Assembly: GCA_046331545.1 (NCBI GenBank)
Contig: JAXLQR010000002.1
Coordinates: forward strand, 1,984,001 to 2,048,000
Reading direction: 5' to 3'
DNA length: 64,000 nucleotides
Source: JADJVL01 sp046331545
Lineage (GTDB): Bacteria > Acidobacteriota > Holophagae > Holophagales > Holophagaceae
Made by a program: the position numbers and the translations under genes. This document shows, one piece after another, positions 9,977 to 18,070 of the stretch (positions are counted from its first letter, which is position 1; every line of letters starts with the position of its first letter). Under the pieces are notes generated by a model. The model searched no databases. It saw nothing but the letters and a program-made list of their open reading frames with translations, and had not been told where the DNA came from.

Positions 9977-10834
9977 ATGTCGTCGACGCTCACCGGCCGG
10001 CTGGACTGCCAGGAGACCGCCACCCACTACCGGGCCCTCATCAAGGCCAACATCGCCAAGCTGGGCTTCGCACCCGGGCTGGGGCTGATCCTGGGCTGCG
10101 ACGACGTCGGCTGCGTCACCTACCACCGCTTCATGCTCCAGGACTGCGAGGACCTGGGCATCGACGCCAAGGACATCGACGTCAGCAACGGCATGGAGCT
10201 GGTGAAGACCATCGCGCGGCTCAACCAGGACGACCGCACCCACGGCATCTTCATCTTCTATCCCCTGCGCTATCCCGAGCTGAAGGATGACGAGGTGATG
10301 GACCTGGTGGACCCCGAGAAGGACATCGAGGGCCTCCACGCCACGAACATCGGCTACCTGAACAAGTTCCGGAAGCGCCTGGACGGCAGCGACCAGCGCT
10401 GCATGACGCCCTGCACCGCCCGGGCCGTGGTGAAGACCATCAAGCGCGGCTTCGGCGACGGCTGGCTGGCGGGCAAGACCGTCCTCGTCATCAACGACAG
10501 CCTGCGCATCGGCCGGCCGCTGACCGCCATGGTGGCCAACCTCAAGGCCACGCCCATCCTCTGCCACCAGCACACCAACGCGGCCCACCTCGAGAGCTTC
10601 ATCAAGACCGCCGACGTCATCGTCAGCGCCGTGCCGGCGAGCGGGTACCAGATCAAGACCGAGTGGATCAAGGACGGCGCGCTCTGCTTCGACCTCAGCG
10701 GCCAGGGCAACTTCGACTACGAGGCCCTGGAGGCGCGGGGCATTCCCTACACCGACACCACGAAGAACAGCATCGGGAAGGTCACGCGGGCCATGGCCCT
10801 GCTGAACCTCACCTACGCGGCGGGGATCGAGTAG
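9977..10834 (+). CDS. FolD-like methylenetetrahydrofolate dehydrogenase, probably monofunctional
   Basis: A 285-residue protein of the FolD / methylene-THF dehydrogenase-cyclohydrolase family. Family motifs visible: TYHRFMLQDCEDLGI (substrate helix), PEKDIEGLHATNIGYL (the Asp-containing folate loop), PCTARAVV and VLVINDSLRIGRPL (nucleotide-binding turn). The Tyr of the Y-x3-K catalytic pair is kept, but the Lys position is Met. This Lys is needed for the cyclohydrolase step, and yeast MTD1, a NAD-dependent dehydrogenase, also lacks it. The usual GRS of the NADP site is NDS here, also MTD1-like. I infer a NAD-dependent dehydrogenase without cyclohydrolase activity. It faces kdsA with 3 bases between the stops. 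Confidence 0.8.
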   Translation: MSSTLTGRLDCQETATHYRALIKANIAKLGFAPGLGLILGCDDVGCVTYHRFMLQDCEDLGIDAKDIDVSNGMELVKTIARLNQDDRTHGIFIFYPLRYPELKDDEVMDLVDPEKDIEGLHATNIGYLNKFRKRLDGSDQRCMTPCTARAVVKTIKRGFGDGWLAGKTVLVINDSLRIGRPLTAMVANLKATPILCHQHTNAAHLESFIKTADVIVSAVPASGYQIKTEWIKDGALCFDLSGQGNFDYEALEARGIPYTDTTKNSIGKVTRAMALLNLTYAAGIE

Positions 10835-10837
10835 GGC

Positions 10838-11668
10838 CTACCGTCCCGCAGGGTCCTCCAGCGCCGCCGTGCGGCTGGCGCACCAGATGGCGAGGAGCTG
10901 GTCCAGCAGCGTCCCGAACTCCTCCAGCCGCATGGCGTTCGGGCCGTCGCTGAGGGCCTTTTCGGGGCAGTCGTGGACCTCGAAGAAGAAGCCGTCCACC
11001 GCCGTGGCCGCGGCACGGGCGAGGGTGGGGATCATCTCCCTTGCGCCGCCGGTGGCGGTGCCGAGGGCGCCGGGCTTCTGCACGGAATGCGTCGCGTCGA
11101 AGATCACCGGGCAGCCGGTCTTGCGGAGGTAGGGCCAGGTCTGGAAGTCCACCACCAGCTGGCCATAGCCGAAGGTGCTGCCGCGCTCGGTGACCCACAG
11201 GGGGCCGTGGCCGCTGACGGTGCGCATCTTGTCCACGCCGTTCTTCAGGTCCCAGGGGGCGAGGAACTGGCCCTTCTTGAGGTTCACCGCGCGGCCCGTG
11301 GCGGCGGCTGCCAGCAGCAGGTCCGTCTGCCGGCAGAGGAAGGCCGGGATCTGCAGCACGTCCACCGCCTCGCCCACGGGCTTGCACTGCCAGCTCTCGT
11401 GGACGTCCGTCAGGACGGGGACACCGAGCTTCGTCCGGATGTCCGCCAGGATCTCGAGGCCCTCGTCCATGGCGATGCCGCGGTAGCTGGCGATGGAGGT
11501 GCGGTTGGCCTTGTCGAAGCTGCTCTTGTAGATGAAGGGGATGCCCCGGCTGTCGGCGAGGTCGCGGAGCTGGGTGGCCATGAAGAAGGCATGCTCCCGG
11601 CTCTCGATGACGCAGGGCCCGGCGATGAGGAAGAAGCTCGAGTCGGTGTAGGGACAGGCAAGATCCAT
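10838..11668 (-). CDS. kdsA: 3-deoxy-8-phosphooctulonate synthase
   Basis: Condenses phosphoenolpyruvate with arabinose 5-phosphate to Kdo-8-phosphate, the first committed step toward the Kdo of lipopolysaccharide, in the cytoplasm. The 276-residue length fits. Signature segments are present: IAGPCVIES (residues 14-22), FIYKSSFDKANRTS (the PEP/A5P site), VLTDVHE, LKKGQFLAPWD and FDATHSVQKPG. A Cys in IAGPC lies where metal-dependent forms have their metal-ligand Cys, so this is probably the metal-dependent class. The ATG at 11668 follows CACACT at leaderless spacing. Its presence implies a lipopolysaccharide outer membrane. Confidence 0.95.
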   Translation of the reverse strand: MDLACPYTDSSFFLIAGPCVIESREHAFFMATQLRDLADSRGIPFIYKSSFDKANRTSIASYRGIAMDEGLEILADIRTKLGVPVLTDVHESWQCKPVGEAVDVLQIPAFLCRQTDLLLAAAATGRAVNLKKGQFLAPWDLKNGVDKMRTVSGHGPLWVTERGSTFGYGQLVVDFQTWPYLRKTGCPVIFDATHSVQKPGALGTATGGAREMIPTLARAAATAVDGFFFEVHDCPEKALSDGPNAMRLEEFGTLLDQLLAIWCASRTAALEDPAGR

Positions 11669-11674
11669 GGCTCC

Positions 11675-11680
11675 AGTGTG
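11675..11680 (-). promoter_or_regulatory. -10-like CACACT, leaderless spacing, kdsA
   Basis: CACACT then GGAGCC (6 nt) then ATG. The 6-nt tail is identical to that of the COG0720 gene. Confidence 0.45.
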
Positions 11681-11723
11681 GGCCAGCCGGGGGGCCTGTC
11701 GAAGGGAAAGCTCCGGAGGCCCC

Positions 11724-11736
11724 TGACGATTCGTCA
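11724..11736. promoter_or_regulatory. 13-bp dyad TGACGATTCGTCA, candidate operator
   Basis: A perfect 6-bp inverted repeat with a 1-base centre lies in the 188-base gap between kdsA and the Lrp gene. It could be an operator for the adjacent Lrp-type regulator or another regulator. The site is seen; the role is a guess. Confidence 0.3.
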
Positions 11737-11856
11737 AGGAGAACGCCATCCAGGCTTTCACGCCTCGCAAAGCAAGGCCTCAAAATGTCAAAAGATTCCA
11801 AGAATCCCTTTCCATATCGAAATCGGAGCCTAAGCTCTCTCCTTTCGGAGGACGCC

Positions 11857-12390
11857 ATGAAGCACCCCATGGACGACGACCTCAACCGCCGCCTGGTGGA
11901 GGCGCTGCTGGAGGACGGCCGCGTCACCCACGCCGAGCTGGCGGAGCGCCTGGGAGTCAGCCGGCCCACCATCATCGACCGCGTGAAGAAACTGGAGGCC
12001 GAGGGCGTGCTGGACGGCTACGCGGCCCGGGTCAGCCCCGCCGCGGTGCAGAAGCCCGTGGTGGCCTATGTGGCCGTGCGCTACAAGGCCGACAACGACG
12101 AGGCCCTGGAGCAGGCCTTCTGGAGGAGCATCGAGAAGGAACCCGACGTGCTGGAGGCCCACAGCGTGGCCGGCGAGGACTGCCTGCTGCTGAAGATCGT
12201 GGCGGACACGCCCCAGGGCCTGCAGGAGCGCCTGCGCCGCATCCGCATGCTGGGCCCCCACGTCACCACCCGCACCACCGTGGTGCTGCAGACCCACTTC
12301 CAGAAGGCCGGGCCCTCGCCCTATCCGCTGGAACCCCGGCCCGCCCTGCCCCTGCGGCCGGCGGCGCCCAGGAAGGTGGCCCGGGGTTGA
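11857..12390 (+). CDS. Lrp/AsnC-family transcriptional regulator
   Basis: A 177-residue regulator with an N-terminal winged helix-turn-helix (about residues 5-60, with ELAERLGVSRPTIIDRVKKLE as recognition region) and a RAM effector-binding domain (about 70-145). Lrp/AsnC proteins bind amino acids or related metabolites and form octamers or dimers on DNA. The last 30 residues are a Pro/Arg-rich tail not typical of the family. CGGAGG at 11847-11852 sets the ATG start. It is followed after 1 base by an ABM protein, a transporter and a hydrolase, all on the same strand and nearly overlapping, so it probably heads a four-gene operon that it may regulate. Confidence 0.85.
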   Translation: MKHPMDDDLNRRLVEALLEDGRVTHAELAERLGVSRPTIIDRVKKLEAEGVLDGYAARVSPAAVQKPVVAYVAVRYKADNDEALEQAFWRSIEKEPDVLEAHSVAGEDCLLLKIVADTPQGLQERLRRIRMLGPHVTTRTTVVLQTHFQKAGPSPYPLEPRPALPLRPAAPRKVARG

Positions 12391-12391
12391 G

Positions 12392-12715
12392 ATGGGCCTG
12401 GCCGAGCGCTTCGAACCGCCCTACGTGGCCGTGATCTTCGCGTCCCAGCGCACGGAGGGGGACCGCGGCTACGGCGCCGTGGCGGACCGCATGGTGGACC
12501 TCGCGTCGCGGCAGCCGGGCTTCCTCGGCGTGGAGAGCGCCCGGGACGCGGAGGGCTTCGGCATCACCGTGAGCTACTGGAAGGACGAGGCGGCGGTGGC
12601 CGCGTGGAAGGCCCAGGCCGACCACGCCCTGGCCCAGCGCCTCGGCAAGGAAACCTGGTACTCGGCCTTCCGCCTGCGGGTCGCGAAGGTCGAGCGCGAT
12701 TCGGGAATGGGGTGA
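12392..12715 (+). CDS. Antibiotic biosynthesis monooxygenase (ABM) superfamily protein
   Basis: A 107-residue small alpha/beta barrel-type protein. The pattern VAVIFASQRTEGDRGYGAVADRMVDLASRQPGFLGVES, with the PGFLG turn and a later SYWKDEAAVAAWK strand/helix, is characteristic of stress-response ABM proteins that dimerise and bind small aromatic or heme-like ligands. No enzyme activity can be assigned. It starts 1 base after the Lrp gene stop and ends 2 bases before the transporter ATG, so it lies mid-operon. Confidence 0.75.
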   Translation: MGLAERFEPPYVAVIFASQRTEGDRGYGAVADRMVDLASRQPGFLGVESARDAEGFGITVSYWKDEAAVAAWKAQADHALAQRLGKETWYSAFRLRVAKVERDSGMG

Positions 12716-12717
12716 TC

Positions 12718-13617
12718 ATGCTCGCCTGGCTCTGCTACGCCATCTGCGCCGTCGTCTGGGGCTCGACCTACTTCGCCATCGCCGTGGGCATCGAGAGCTT
12801 CACGCCCTACGGCCTGGTGGCCGCCCGCTTCACGGTCGGCGCCATCCTGGCCCTGGGCCTGGGTCGGATCCTGAAGGAGCCCTGGCCCGAGAGGCGGGAC
12901 TGGCCGCACCTCATGCTGGTGGGCGCCCTCCTGCTCAGCGGCTCCAACGCCCTCGTGACCTGGAGCGAGGCCCGCGTCAGCAGCGGCGTGGCCGCCATCG
13001 TCTGCGCCCTGGTGCCCGTGGCCCTGGCCCTCTGGAGCCGGGAGAGCCTCGGGGCGCGGACGTGGCTGGGCCTCGGCCTCGGCCTGATGGGCGTGGCCAT
13101 CCTCACGGATCCCCTCCACGGGAAGGCCCACGGCGGCAGCGGCTACCTGCTGGGCATCGGCGCCCTGCTGCTGGCGACGACCATCTGGGGCTTCGGGACC
13201 CTCCACGGCAAGAAGCACGTCAAGAGCGGCGGCCTCATCACCCAGGTGGGGATCCAGATGCTCACCGCGGCCGTCATCGGGAACGTCCTGTCGCCTCTGT
13301 CCGGCGGCTACACCCACCATCCGCTGACGGCCCGGGCGGCCTGGGCGGCCCTCTACCTGGGCGTCTTCGGCTCCCTGATCGCCTTCAGCGCCTACATCTA
13401 CCTGGCGAAGGCCTGGAGCCCGGCGAAGATGGGCACCTACGCCTACCTCAACCCGCTGGTGGCGGTGCTCCTGGGCAGCCTCTTCCTGGCGGAGCCCTTC
13501 AACCTCCGCATGGTCGTCGGCATGGCGGTGATCCTCGGCGGCGTGGCCCTGGTGCAGTTCCGGCCGGCCTCCCGCGTCCAGCCTCTGCGCACCGCGCCCC
13601 GGGAGGAGGTCGCATGA
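12718..13617 (+). CDS. EamA-family (DMT superfamily) transporter
   Basis: A 299-residue inner-membrane protein with about ten hydrophobic segments arranged as two EamA repeats (residues 5-130 and 145-285). CAVVWGSTYFAI in the first helix and the ending GSLFLAEPFNLRMVVGMAVILGGV are typical of the RhaT/YdcZ/YedA-like exporters of amino acids or metabolites. The substrate is unknown, but an Lrp-type regulator upstream makes amino-acid export a reasonable guess. The stop overlaps the next start codon (ATGA). Confidence 0.87.
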   Translation: MLAWLCYAICAVVWGSTYFAIAVGIESFTPYGLVAARFTVGAILALGLGRILKEPWPERRDWPHLMLVGALLLSGSNALVTWSEARVSSGVAAIVCALVPVALALWSRESLGARTWLGLGLGLMGVAILTDPLHGKAHGGSGYLLGIGALLLATTIWGFGTLHGKKHVKSGGLITQVGIQMLTAAVIGNVLSPLSGGYTHHPLTARAAWAALYLGVFGSLIAFSAYIYLAKAWSPAKMGTYAYLNPLVAVLLGSLFLAEPFNLRMVVGMAVILGGVALVQFRPASRVQPLRTAPREEVA

Positions 13618-14168
13618 AGGACACCGCCCTCCTTCTCATCGATGTGCAGCGGGCCTTCGACGACCCCTCGTGGGGCCCCCGCAACAACCCCGGCGCCGAG
13701 GCCAACCTCCTGCGCCTGTTGGACGCCTTCCGCGCCGCCGGGCTGCCGGTGGTCCACGTGAAGCACGACAGCATCGAGCCCAACTCCACGCTGCGGCCGG
13801 ACCGGCCGGGCAACGCCCTGAAGCCCGGCTTCGAGCCCCGCGGGGAGGAGCCCCTCTTCGGCAAGACCGTGAACAGCGCCTTCATCGGCACGGGGCTGGA
13901 GGCCTGGCTCCGGGAACGAGGCCTCACGGGCCTCATCGTCGGAGGCTTCATCACCAACCACTGCGTCAGCACCTCGGCGCGCATGGCGGGGAACCTGGGG
14001 TTCAGGACCCTCGTCGTGGCCGACGGCTGCGCCACCTTCGACTTCAAGGACGAGGCTGGCACCATCCCCGCCGACACCATGCACCGCATCGGCCTGGCGG
14101 AGCTGCGGGGGGAGTTCGCCGAGGTCCTGGACACCGAGGCCGTGCTGGCCCGTCTCGCAGCCTCCTAG
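13614..14168 (+). CDS. Isochorismatase-like cysteine hydrolase
   Basis: A 184-residue member of the isochorismatase/nicotinamidase fold. The catalytic triad can be read: Asp in LLLIDVQRAF (residue about 9), Lys in FGKTVNSAF (about 84) and Cys in GGFITNHCVSTSARMAGN (about 122). GGFITNHCVS matches the family's G-x-x-T-x-x-C-V nucleophile loop. The substrate could be an amide, an N-carbamoyl compound or a signalling molecule. It is the last gene of the Lrp-led cluster, overlapping the transporter by 4 bases, and is followed by a strong hairpin. Confidence 0.85.
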   Translation: MKDTALLLIDVQRAFDDPSWGPRNNPGAEANLLRLLDAFRAAGLPVVHVKHDSIEPNSTLRPDRPGNALKPGFEPRGEEPLFGKTVNSAFIGTGLEAWLRERGLTGLIVGGFITNHCVSTSARMAGNLGFRTLVVADGCATFDFKDEAGTIPADTMHRIGLAELRGEFAEVLDTEAVLARLAAS

Positions 14169-14212
14169 CAGCCCTTGGCCGGCCGTGCCGTGCGGCCGGC
14201 CTAAGGGCTGCT
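14167..14212 (+). terminator. Long GC-rich hairpin after the Lrp operon
   Basis: Arms AGCAGCCCTTGGCCGGCC and GGCCGGCCTAAGGGCTGCT pair over 18 bp with one bulged T and a 9-nt loop. The stem begins inside the isochorismatase stop codon. There is no T-run, so it may work as a transcript-end stabiliser or Rho-assisted terminator. Confidence 0.55.
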
Positions 14213-14226
14213 CGTGCCGGCCACTC

Positions 14227-14248
14227 ACGGCCTAGGCCCCTAGGCCGT
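14227..14248 (-). terminator. Hairpin at the 3' end of the acyltransferase gene
   Basis: ACGGCCTAG and CTAGGCCGT form a 9-bp perfect stem with a 4-nt loop, and the acyltransferase stop codon lies within it. Together with 14167-14212 it fills the gap between the convergent genes. Confidence 0.4.
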
Positions 14249-14839
14249 CGCGGGCCGAGCCTTCTTTCCCTTCACGGACCGGAAGAGGGCTTGCAGGTTC
14301 GCCAGGTCCTCCTCGAAGTTCCCCGAGGGGTGGAAGACCGGCATGAGCCGGATCAGCTTCGGGCCGTAGTCGAAGGCCACCGGGAAGATGGGCACCTTCG
14401 CGCCGGTGGCGATGGCGTGGAAGCCGCTGCGCCAGCGGCTCGGTCCCTTGCGGGTGCCCTCGGGGGCCAGGGCCAGCATCATGGCCTCGCGGCCCTCGAA
14501 GATGGCGGTGCTTTCGCCGACCACGCCGTGGGCGGCGCTGCGGTTCACGGGGATGCCTCCCAGGCGGGTGAGGAGCCCCTTCACGGGCCAGCGGAAGATG
14601 GTGTGCTTGCCCAGCCAGTTCAGCTTCAGGTCCGTGGCGAAGAGCACGGCGATGCCCAGGAAGAAGTCCCAGTTGGAGGTATGGGGCGCCACGATGGTCA
14701 CGTGGCGCAGCTCGTCCGGGAAGCGGCCCTCGAAGCGCCAGCCGAAGAGCCGCAGGTAGGCCTTGCCCAGGAATCGGATCAGGGCCCCCCGGCGCGTGCG
14801 GAGGCGCTCCGGGGGCACCGGGATGTCGGCGTTCGGCAT
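14240..14839 (-). CDS. 1-acyl-sn-glycerol-3-phosphate acyltransferase-like protein (PlsC family)
   Basis: A 199-residue membrane-associated acyltransferase. Motif I HTSNWD (H-x4-D, residues about 54-59) and motif III APEGTRK (about 126) are intact, with a GIPVNRS block II between them. The family transfers acyl chains to lysophospholipids or other acceptors; the APEGTR-K-PSRWRSGF variant is common in a subgroup distinct from the housekeeping PlsC. It may act in lipid A-like or ornithine-lipid synthesis rather than phosphatidate synthesis. AGGGG precedes the ATG. It is 35 bases downstream of the DUF3999 gene on the same strand. Confidence 0.85.
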   Translation of the reverse strand: MPNADIPVPPERLRTRRGALIRFLGKAYLRLFGWRFEGRFPDELRHVTIVAPHTSNWDFFLGIAVLFATDLKLNWLGKHTIFRWPVKGLLTRLGGIPVNRSAAHGVVGESTAIFEGREAMMLALAPEGTRKGPSRWRSGFHAIATGAKVPIFPVAFDYGPKLIRLMPVFHPSGNFEEDLANLQALFRSVKGKKARPATA

Positions 14840-14874
14840 GGTCCCCTTGGGTGAAGGTTCCAGGAGGGACCAGC

Positions 14875-16110
14875 CTACTCGGAAGCCACGCCCTTCAACA
14901 GCCGGAAGCCGGCGAAGCCCAGGACCAGCACCACGCCGCCCACCACCCAGGGCAGCCAGGGCCGCGTCTGCTCGCCGGGGTTGGCGGGCAGCAGGATGCC
15001 GTCGGCGTCGGGCTCGGCTTCGCCCAGGGCCAGGGGGTCCCGGGTGTAGACCAGGCGGCTGGAGGGCAGGAGTCCCAGGTCCCCCGGCGCCTCCCTGCGT
15101 CCGCCGCCGCCGTGGAGAAGGTAGGCGCGGCCGGCCTCGGCGGGGAAGAGGAGCACGCTACGGCGCACCAGCACCCGGACCGATTCCAGCTCGGCCCCTT
15201 CGGGGAGGTTGACCTGCAGCTTCGATTCCACGGAAGGGCTGAGGGCCACACGGGTGGCCTGGGTCTGGATCGCGGGCAGGTTCCAGACCACCGACGCGCC
15301 TAGGTACACCGTGCGAGGCTCCTCGCCGCTGCCGCTTTCCCTCGGCGCGACCACCTCCGCCGTCACCGGCGCCGCCGGGGCCCGCAGCACCAGGTCCGCC
15401 GCCACCACCCGGGCGGGCCCGGGCAGCTCCATCGCCCACGAGGCGCCCGGCTGCCCCTTGCGGGGCGGCAGCTTGTGGAGGCTGCGCGGGGTCAGGGTCT
15501 CGTCGGCCTTCAGGGCCTCGGGCCAGGTGCAGGCGGTGACCCGCAGGCCGGACAGCTTCGGCGCGTGGCCCTGGGTGGCCACCAGGGTGATGCGGTAGCG
15601 CTCCGCGTCCCAGGGCAGGGTCAGCTCGTGGAGGGCGCGGCCGTGGCCCAGGTCGTAGACGTGGTAGGGCGGCTCCGTCTCGAGGCGGATGAAACCGCCC
15701 TTCTCCATGCGGCGTTCCACGTCCACCCGGGCCACCCAGGGCGCCTCGCCGGAGAGATCCAGGGCGAGCCGGAGGTGTTCCCGCTCGCGAACCTGCCAGC
15801 CCTCGGGGAACTTCAGCGCGAACTCCGCGGTGGGGTTGCCCTGGGCGTCCTTGCCTGTGAGGGTGCCCACCAGCTCCAGCTCCTGGGGCTGCCAGAGCCC
15901 CTCCCGCTCCCAGGTGAAGGGCACGGGCGTTCCCGCGGGCTCGGACAGCCAGAGGCTGTCGCGGTGCTGCTCCGCCCAGGCGTCCAGCTTCACCCGGGCC
16001 CAGCCGGACTGGGCCGCGGGGGCGACCACCTGGCGCTTCAGGCCCGAGCGGTCCTCCGGGGCGCAGCCCAGGAGGAGCAGGAGGGAGGCGGCGAGGGCGA
16101 GGCGTGTCAT
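14875..16110 (-). CDS. DUF3999 family lipoprotein
   Basis: 411 residues. The N-terminus has a hydrophobic stretch ending in LLLLGC (lipobox), then a large beta-rich region and one C-terminal membrane helix (WLPWVVGGVVLVLGFAGFRLL, about residues 383-403). The sequence and the partner gene match DUF3999, a family of unknown function usually encoded next to DUF2339. Its start codon overlaps the DUF2339 stop (TCATG on the plus strand reading), so the two are made together and probably form an envelope complex, with this protein on the periplasmic side. No catalytic motif is visible. Confidence 0.78.
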   Translation of the reverse strand: MTRLALAASLLLLLGCAPEDRSGLKRQVVAPAAQSGWARVKLDAWAEQHRDSLWLSEPAGTPVPFTWEREGLWQPQELELVGTLTGKDAQGNPTAEFALKFPEGWQVREREHLRLALDLSGEAPWVARVDVERRMEKGGFIRLETEPPYHVYDLGHGRALHELTLPWDAERYRITLVATQGHAPKLSGLRVTACTWPEALKADETLTPRSLHKLPPRKGQPGASWAMELPGPARVVAADLVLRAPAAPVTAEVVAPRESGSGEEPRTVYLGASVVWNLPAIQTQATRVALSPSVESKLQVNLPEGAELESVRVLVRRSVLLFPAEAGRAYLLHGGGGRREAPGDLGLLPSSRLVYTRDPLALGEAEPDADGILLPANPGEQTRPWLPWVVGGVVLVLGFAGFRLLKGVASE

Positions 16111-17969
16111 GCGTCCTCCTTGTCCGGTTCGTCCCGGCGGCGGGCGCGGCTGCCCACCAGGGCCGCCCCGAGGAAGATGAGGCCGACGCCGAGGAAGACC
16201 GCCGCCTTGAGGGCCAGGTCGGAGCTGGCGAGGTCGAAGACGATGAGCTTGAAGGAGGCGAGGCCGAGCCAGCCGTAGCCGGCGATGGCGAAGCCCAGGC
16301 GCGGGCCGCGGGCTTCCATCGAAAGGCTCTTGAGCCACTGGCCCGCCCCGGCGCCGGCCCAGAGCAGCGTCACGAGGATGCCCGCGGTGCGGGGCTCGAA
16401 ACCGGCCTTCACCACCGCGTAGGCCAGCTCGGAGGAGATCGTCAGCACGCCGACCACCTGCAGCCCGAGGAAGCCCAGGGCGCCAAGGACGCCGCCGCGC
16501 CGGGCCAGGAGGCCCCAGGCCAGGGTGGCGAGGAGCCCGAGGGCGAAGAGGCTGTTCAGGAAGGGCGTGGGCGCGGCGCTGAGCTCCGCGCCGCTGGGCA
16601 TGAGCCAGCGGGTGCGGTCCCAGGCGTCGGCGGAGACGATGACCCAGCGCAGGCTGGCCAGCAGCGCCATGCCCACGGCCAGGAGGGTGAGGTTGAAGCG
16701 CTCCTCGGGCTCCCACTCCGGCAGCGCCTCGGCCTTGGAGGCCGCCAGGGCCAGCAGGAGGGCGAAGGCCCCCCACATCGGTCCCACCCAGCGCCAGGCC
16801 AGGGCCACGGGCACGGCGATGGCCAGGTGGCCCGCCGCCAGCACCAGGAGGCCGAGGTCCGCCTGGCGGGTGCCCAGGCGCGCCCGCATCGGCCGCACCA
16901 GGCCCAGGTGCAGCGCGCCGAAGGCCACGCAGGGCCCCGCGAACCAGGTCTTCTCCAGACCCAGCTTGTCCCAATAGGCGCCGGCGAGGCCGAGGGTCAT
17001 CAGCGAGGTGATGAACCAGAGCAGGGTGGGCGTGGAAGGCTTCGCCTCCTTCTGCTTCGGCAGCCAGATCCAGAGGAAGGAGAGGCCGAAGTGGACCAGC
17101 ATGAGGATCACCAGGAGACCGCGGTCCTCACTGCGGCCCCCGGCGAAGATGACGCACTGGTACATCCACTGGACCGCCAGCAGCAGCCACCGGTTCGTCC
17201 CCCACCGCGCGCCGACGCCGGCCACGTAGGGCACGGCGAGGGCCGCCACGGTGAGCAGGGCCAGGTAGACGCTGAGGGCCACCTCGTGGTGGGCGCCGGT
17301 GCTGAAGATGGGCGGCGCGAGGAAGGCCGAGACCAGCGTCACCACCAGGGCGGCGGGGCTGGCGCAGCGCGCGGCGAGGCCGCCCGCGAAGAAGGTCACC
17401 GCCGCCACGGCCACGAAGCCCACGGCGGGGTCGATGAAGTGGTAGGAGGCCGAGGCCGCCCAGAGGGTGAACTGCAGGGTGCCGAGGCCCGCGAGGAGGA
17501 AGCACACCCCCAGGGCCCGCCTGCCGCCGAGCATCAGCTTGGCCGCCAGGGCGCCGAGGCCCAGGCCGCCGGCGAGGCCCAGGAGGATGCGCATCTCGGG
17601 GCCGATCCAGCCCCGCTGGAAGGAGAGCCAGAGGAAGAAGATGACGCCCAGGAGGAAGATGCCGGCCCCGAAGGCCGCCACCAGCACCGAGGCGTTGAAG
17701 GGCTTGGAGGCGGGCGCGGCCGGGGACGGCGCGGGCGGCCGCGGGGCCGGCGCGACCTCCGGGGCGGGCGCGGGGGCCTCGACGGCGACCGCCCCGGCGG
17801 CCCGGGGAGACGCCATCCCCGGCCCGGGCCGCGGCTCGGCGGGGCGCCCGGGCGCGTTGCCCCGGGCCTTCTCCTGGGCCACCAGCCACTCCACCCACTG
17901 CTCCAGGCGCGCGAGGCGCTTCTCCAGGCTCTCCTGGCTGCGGTCCGGGTCCTCGGGCGGGACGGTCAT
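16107..17969 (-). CDS. DUF2339 polytopic membrane protein
   Basis: A 620-residue protein with a short N-terminal coiled coil (LEKRLARLEQWVEWLVAQ, about residues 15-32), a Pro/Ala-rich linker, and then about 17-20 near-continuous membrane helices from residue 95 to the end. This matches DUF2339, a family of unknown role that co-occurs with DUF3999. The start at 17969 has GGAG 5 nt upstream. An in-frame ATGATG at 18014 overlaps a TATGAT -10-like hexamer, so the upstream start is less likely. The C-terminal RARRRDE tail is probably cytoplasmic. Divergent from the serine hydrolase gene. Confidence 0.8.
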   Translation of the reverse strand: MTVPPEDPDRSQESLEKRLARLEQWVEWLVAQEKARGNAPGRPAEPRPGPGMASPRAAGAVAVEAPAPAPEVAPAPRPPAPSPAAPASKPFNASVLVAAFGAGIFLLGVIFFLWLSFQRGWIGPEMRILLGLAGGLGLGALAAKLMLGGRRALGVCFLLAGLGTLQFTLWAASASYHFIDPAVGFVAVAAVTFFAGGLAARCASPAALVVTLVSAFLAPPIFSTGAHHEVALSVYLALLTVAALAVPYVAGVGARWGTNRWLLLAVQWMYQCVIFAGGRSEDRGLLVILMLVHFGLSFLWIWLPKQKEAKPSTPTLLWFITSLMTLGLAGAYWDKLGLEKTWFAGPCVAFGALHLGLVRPMRARLGTRQADLGLLVLAAGHLAIAVPVALAWRWVGPMWGAFALLLALAASKAEALPEWEPEERFNLTLLAVGMALLASLRWVIVSADAWDRTRWLMPSGAELSAAPTPFLNSLFALGLLATLAWGLLARRGGVLGALGFLGLQVVGVLTISSELAYAVVKAGFEPRTAGILVTLLWAGAGAGQWLKSLSMEARGPRLGFAIAGYGWLGLASFKLIVFDLASSDLALKAAVFLGVGLIFLGAALVGSRARRRDEPDKEDA

Positions 17970-18070
17970 GGGCGCTCCGGCGTCGGGCTTGCGGTGGAAT
18001 GGATCCCGCATCATACCCGGGGGCCTTCAACCCGCCGGGGGGCGGCCGGGTCGAGGGGGAAGGAGAGCCC

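Noticed and set aside
16107..18014. ATGATG start of the DUF2339 gene at 18014
   Set aside because: It overlaps a TATGAT -10-like hexamer and has no Shine-Dalgarno. The ATG at 17969 has GGAG 5 nt upstream.
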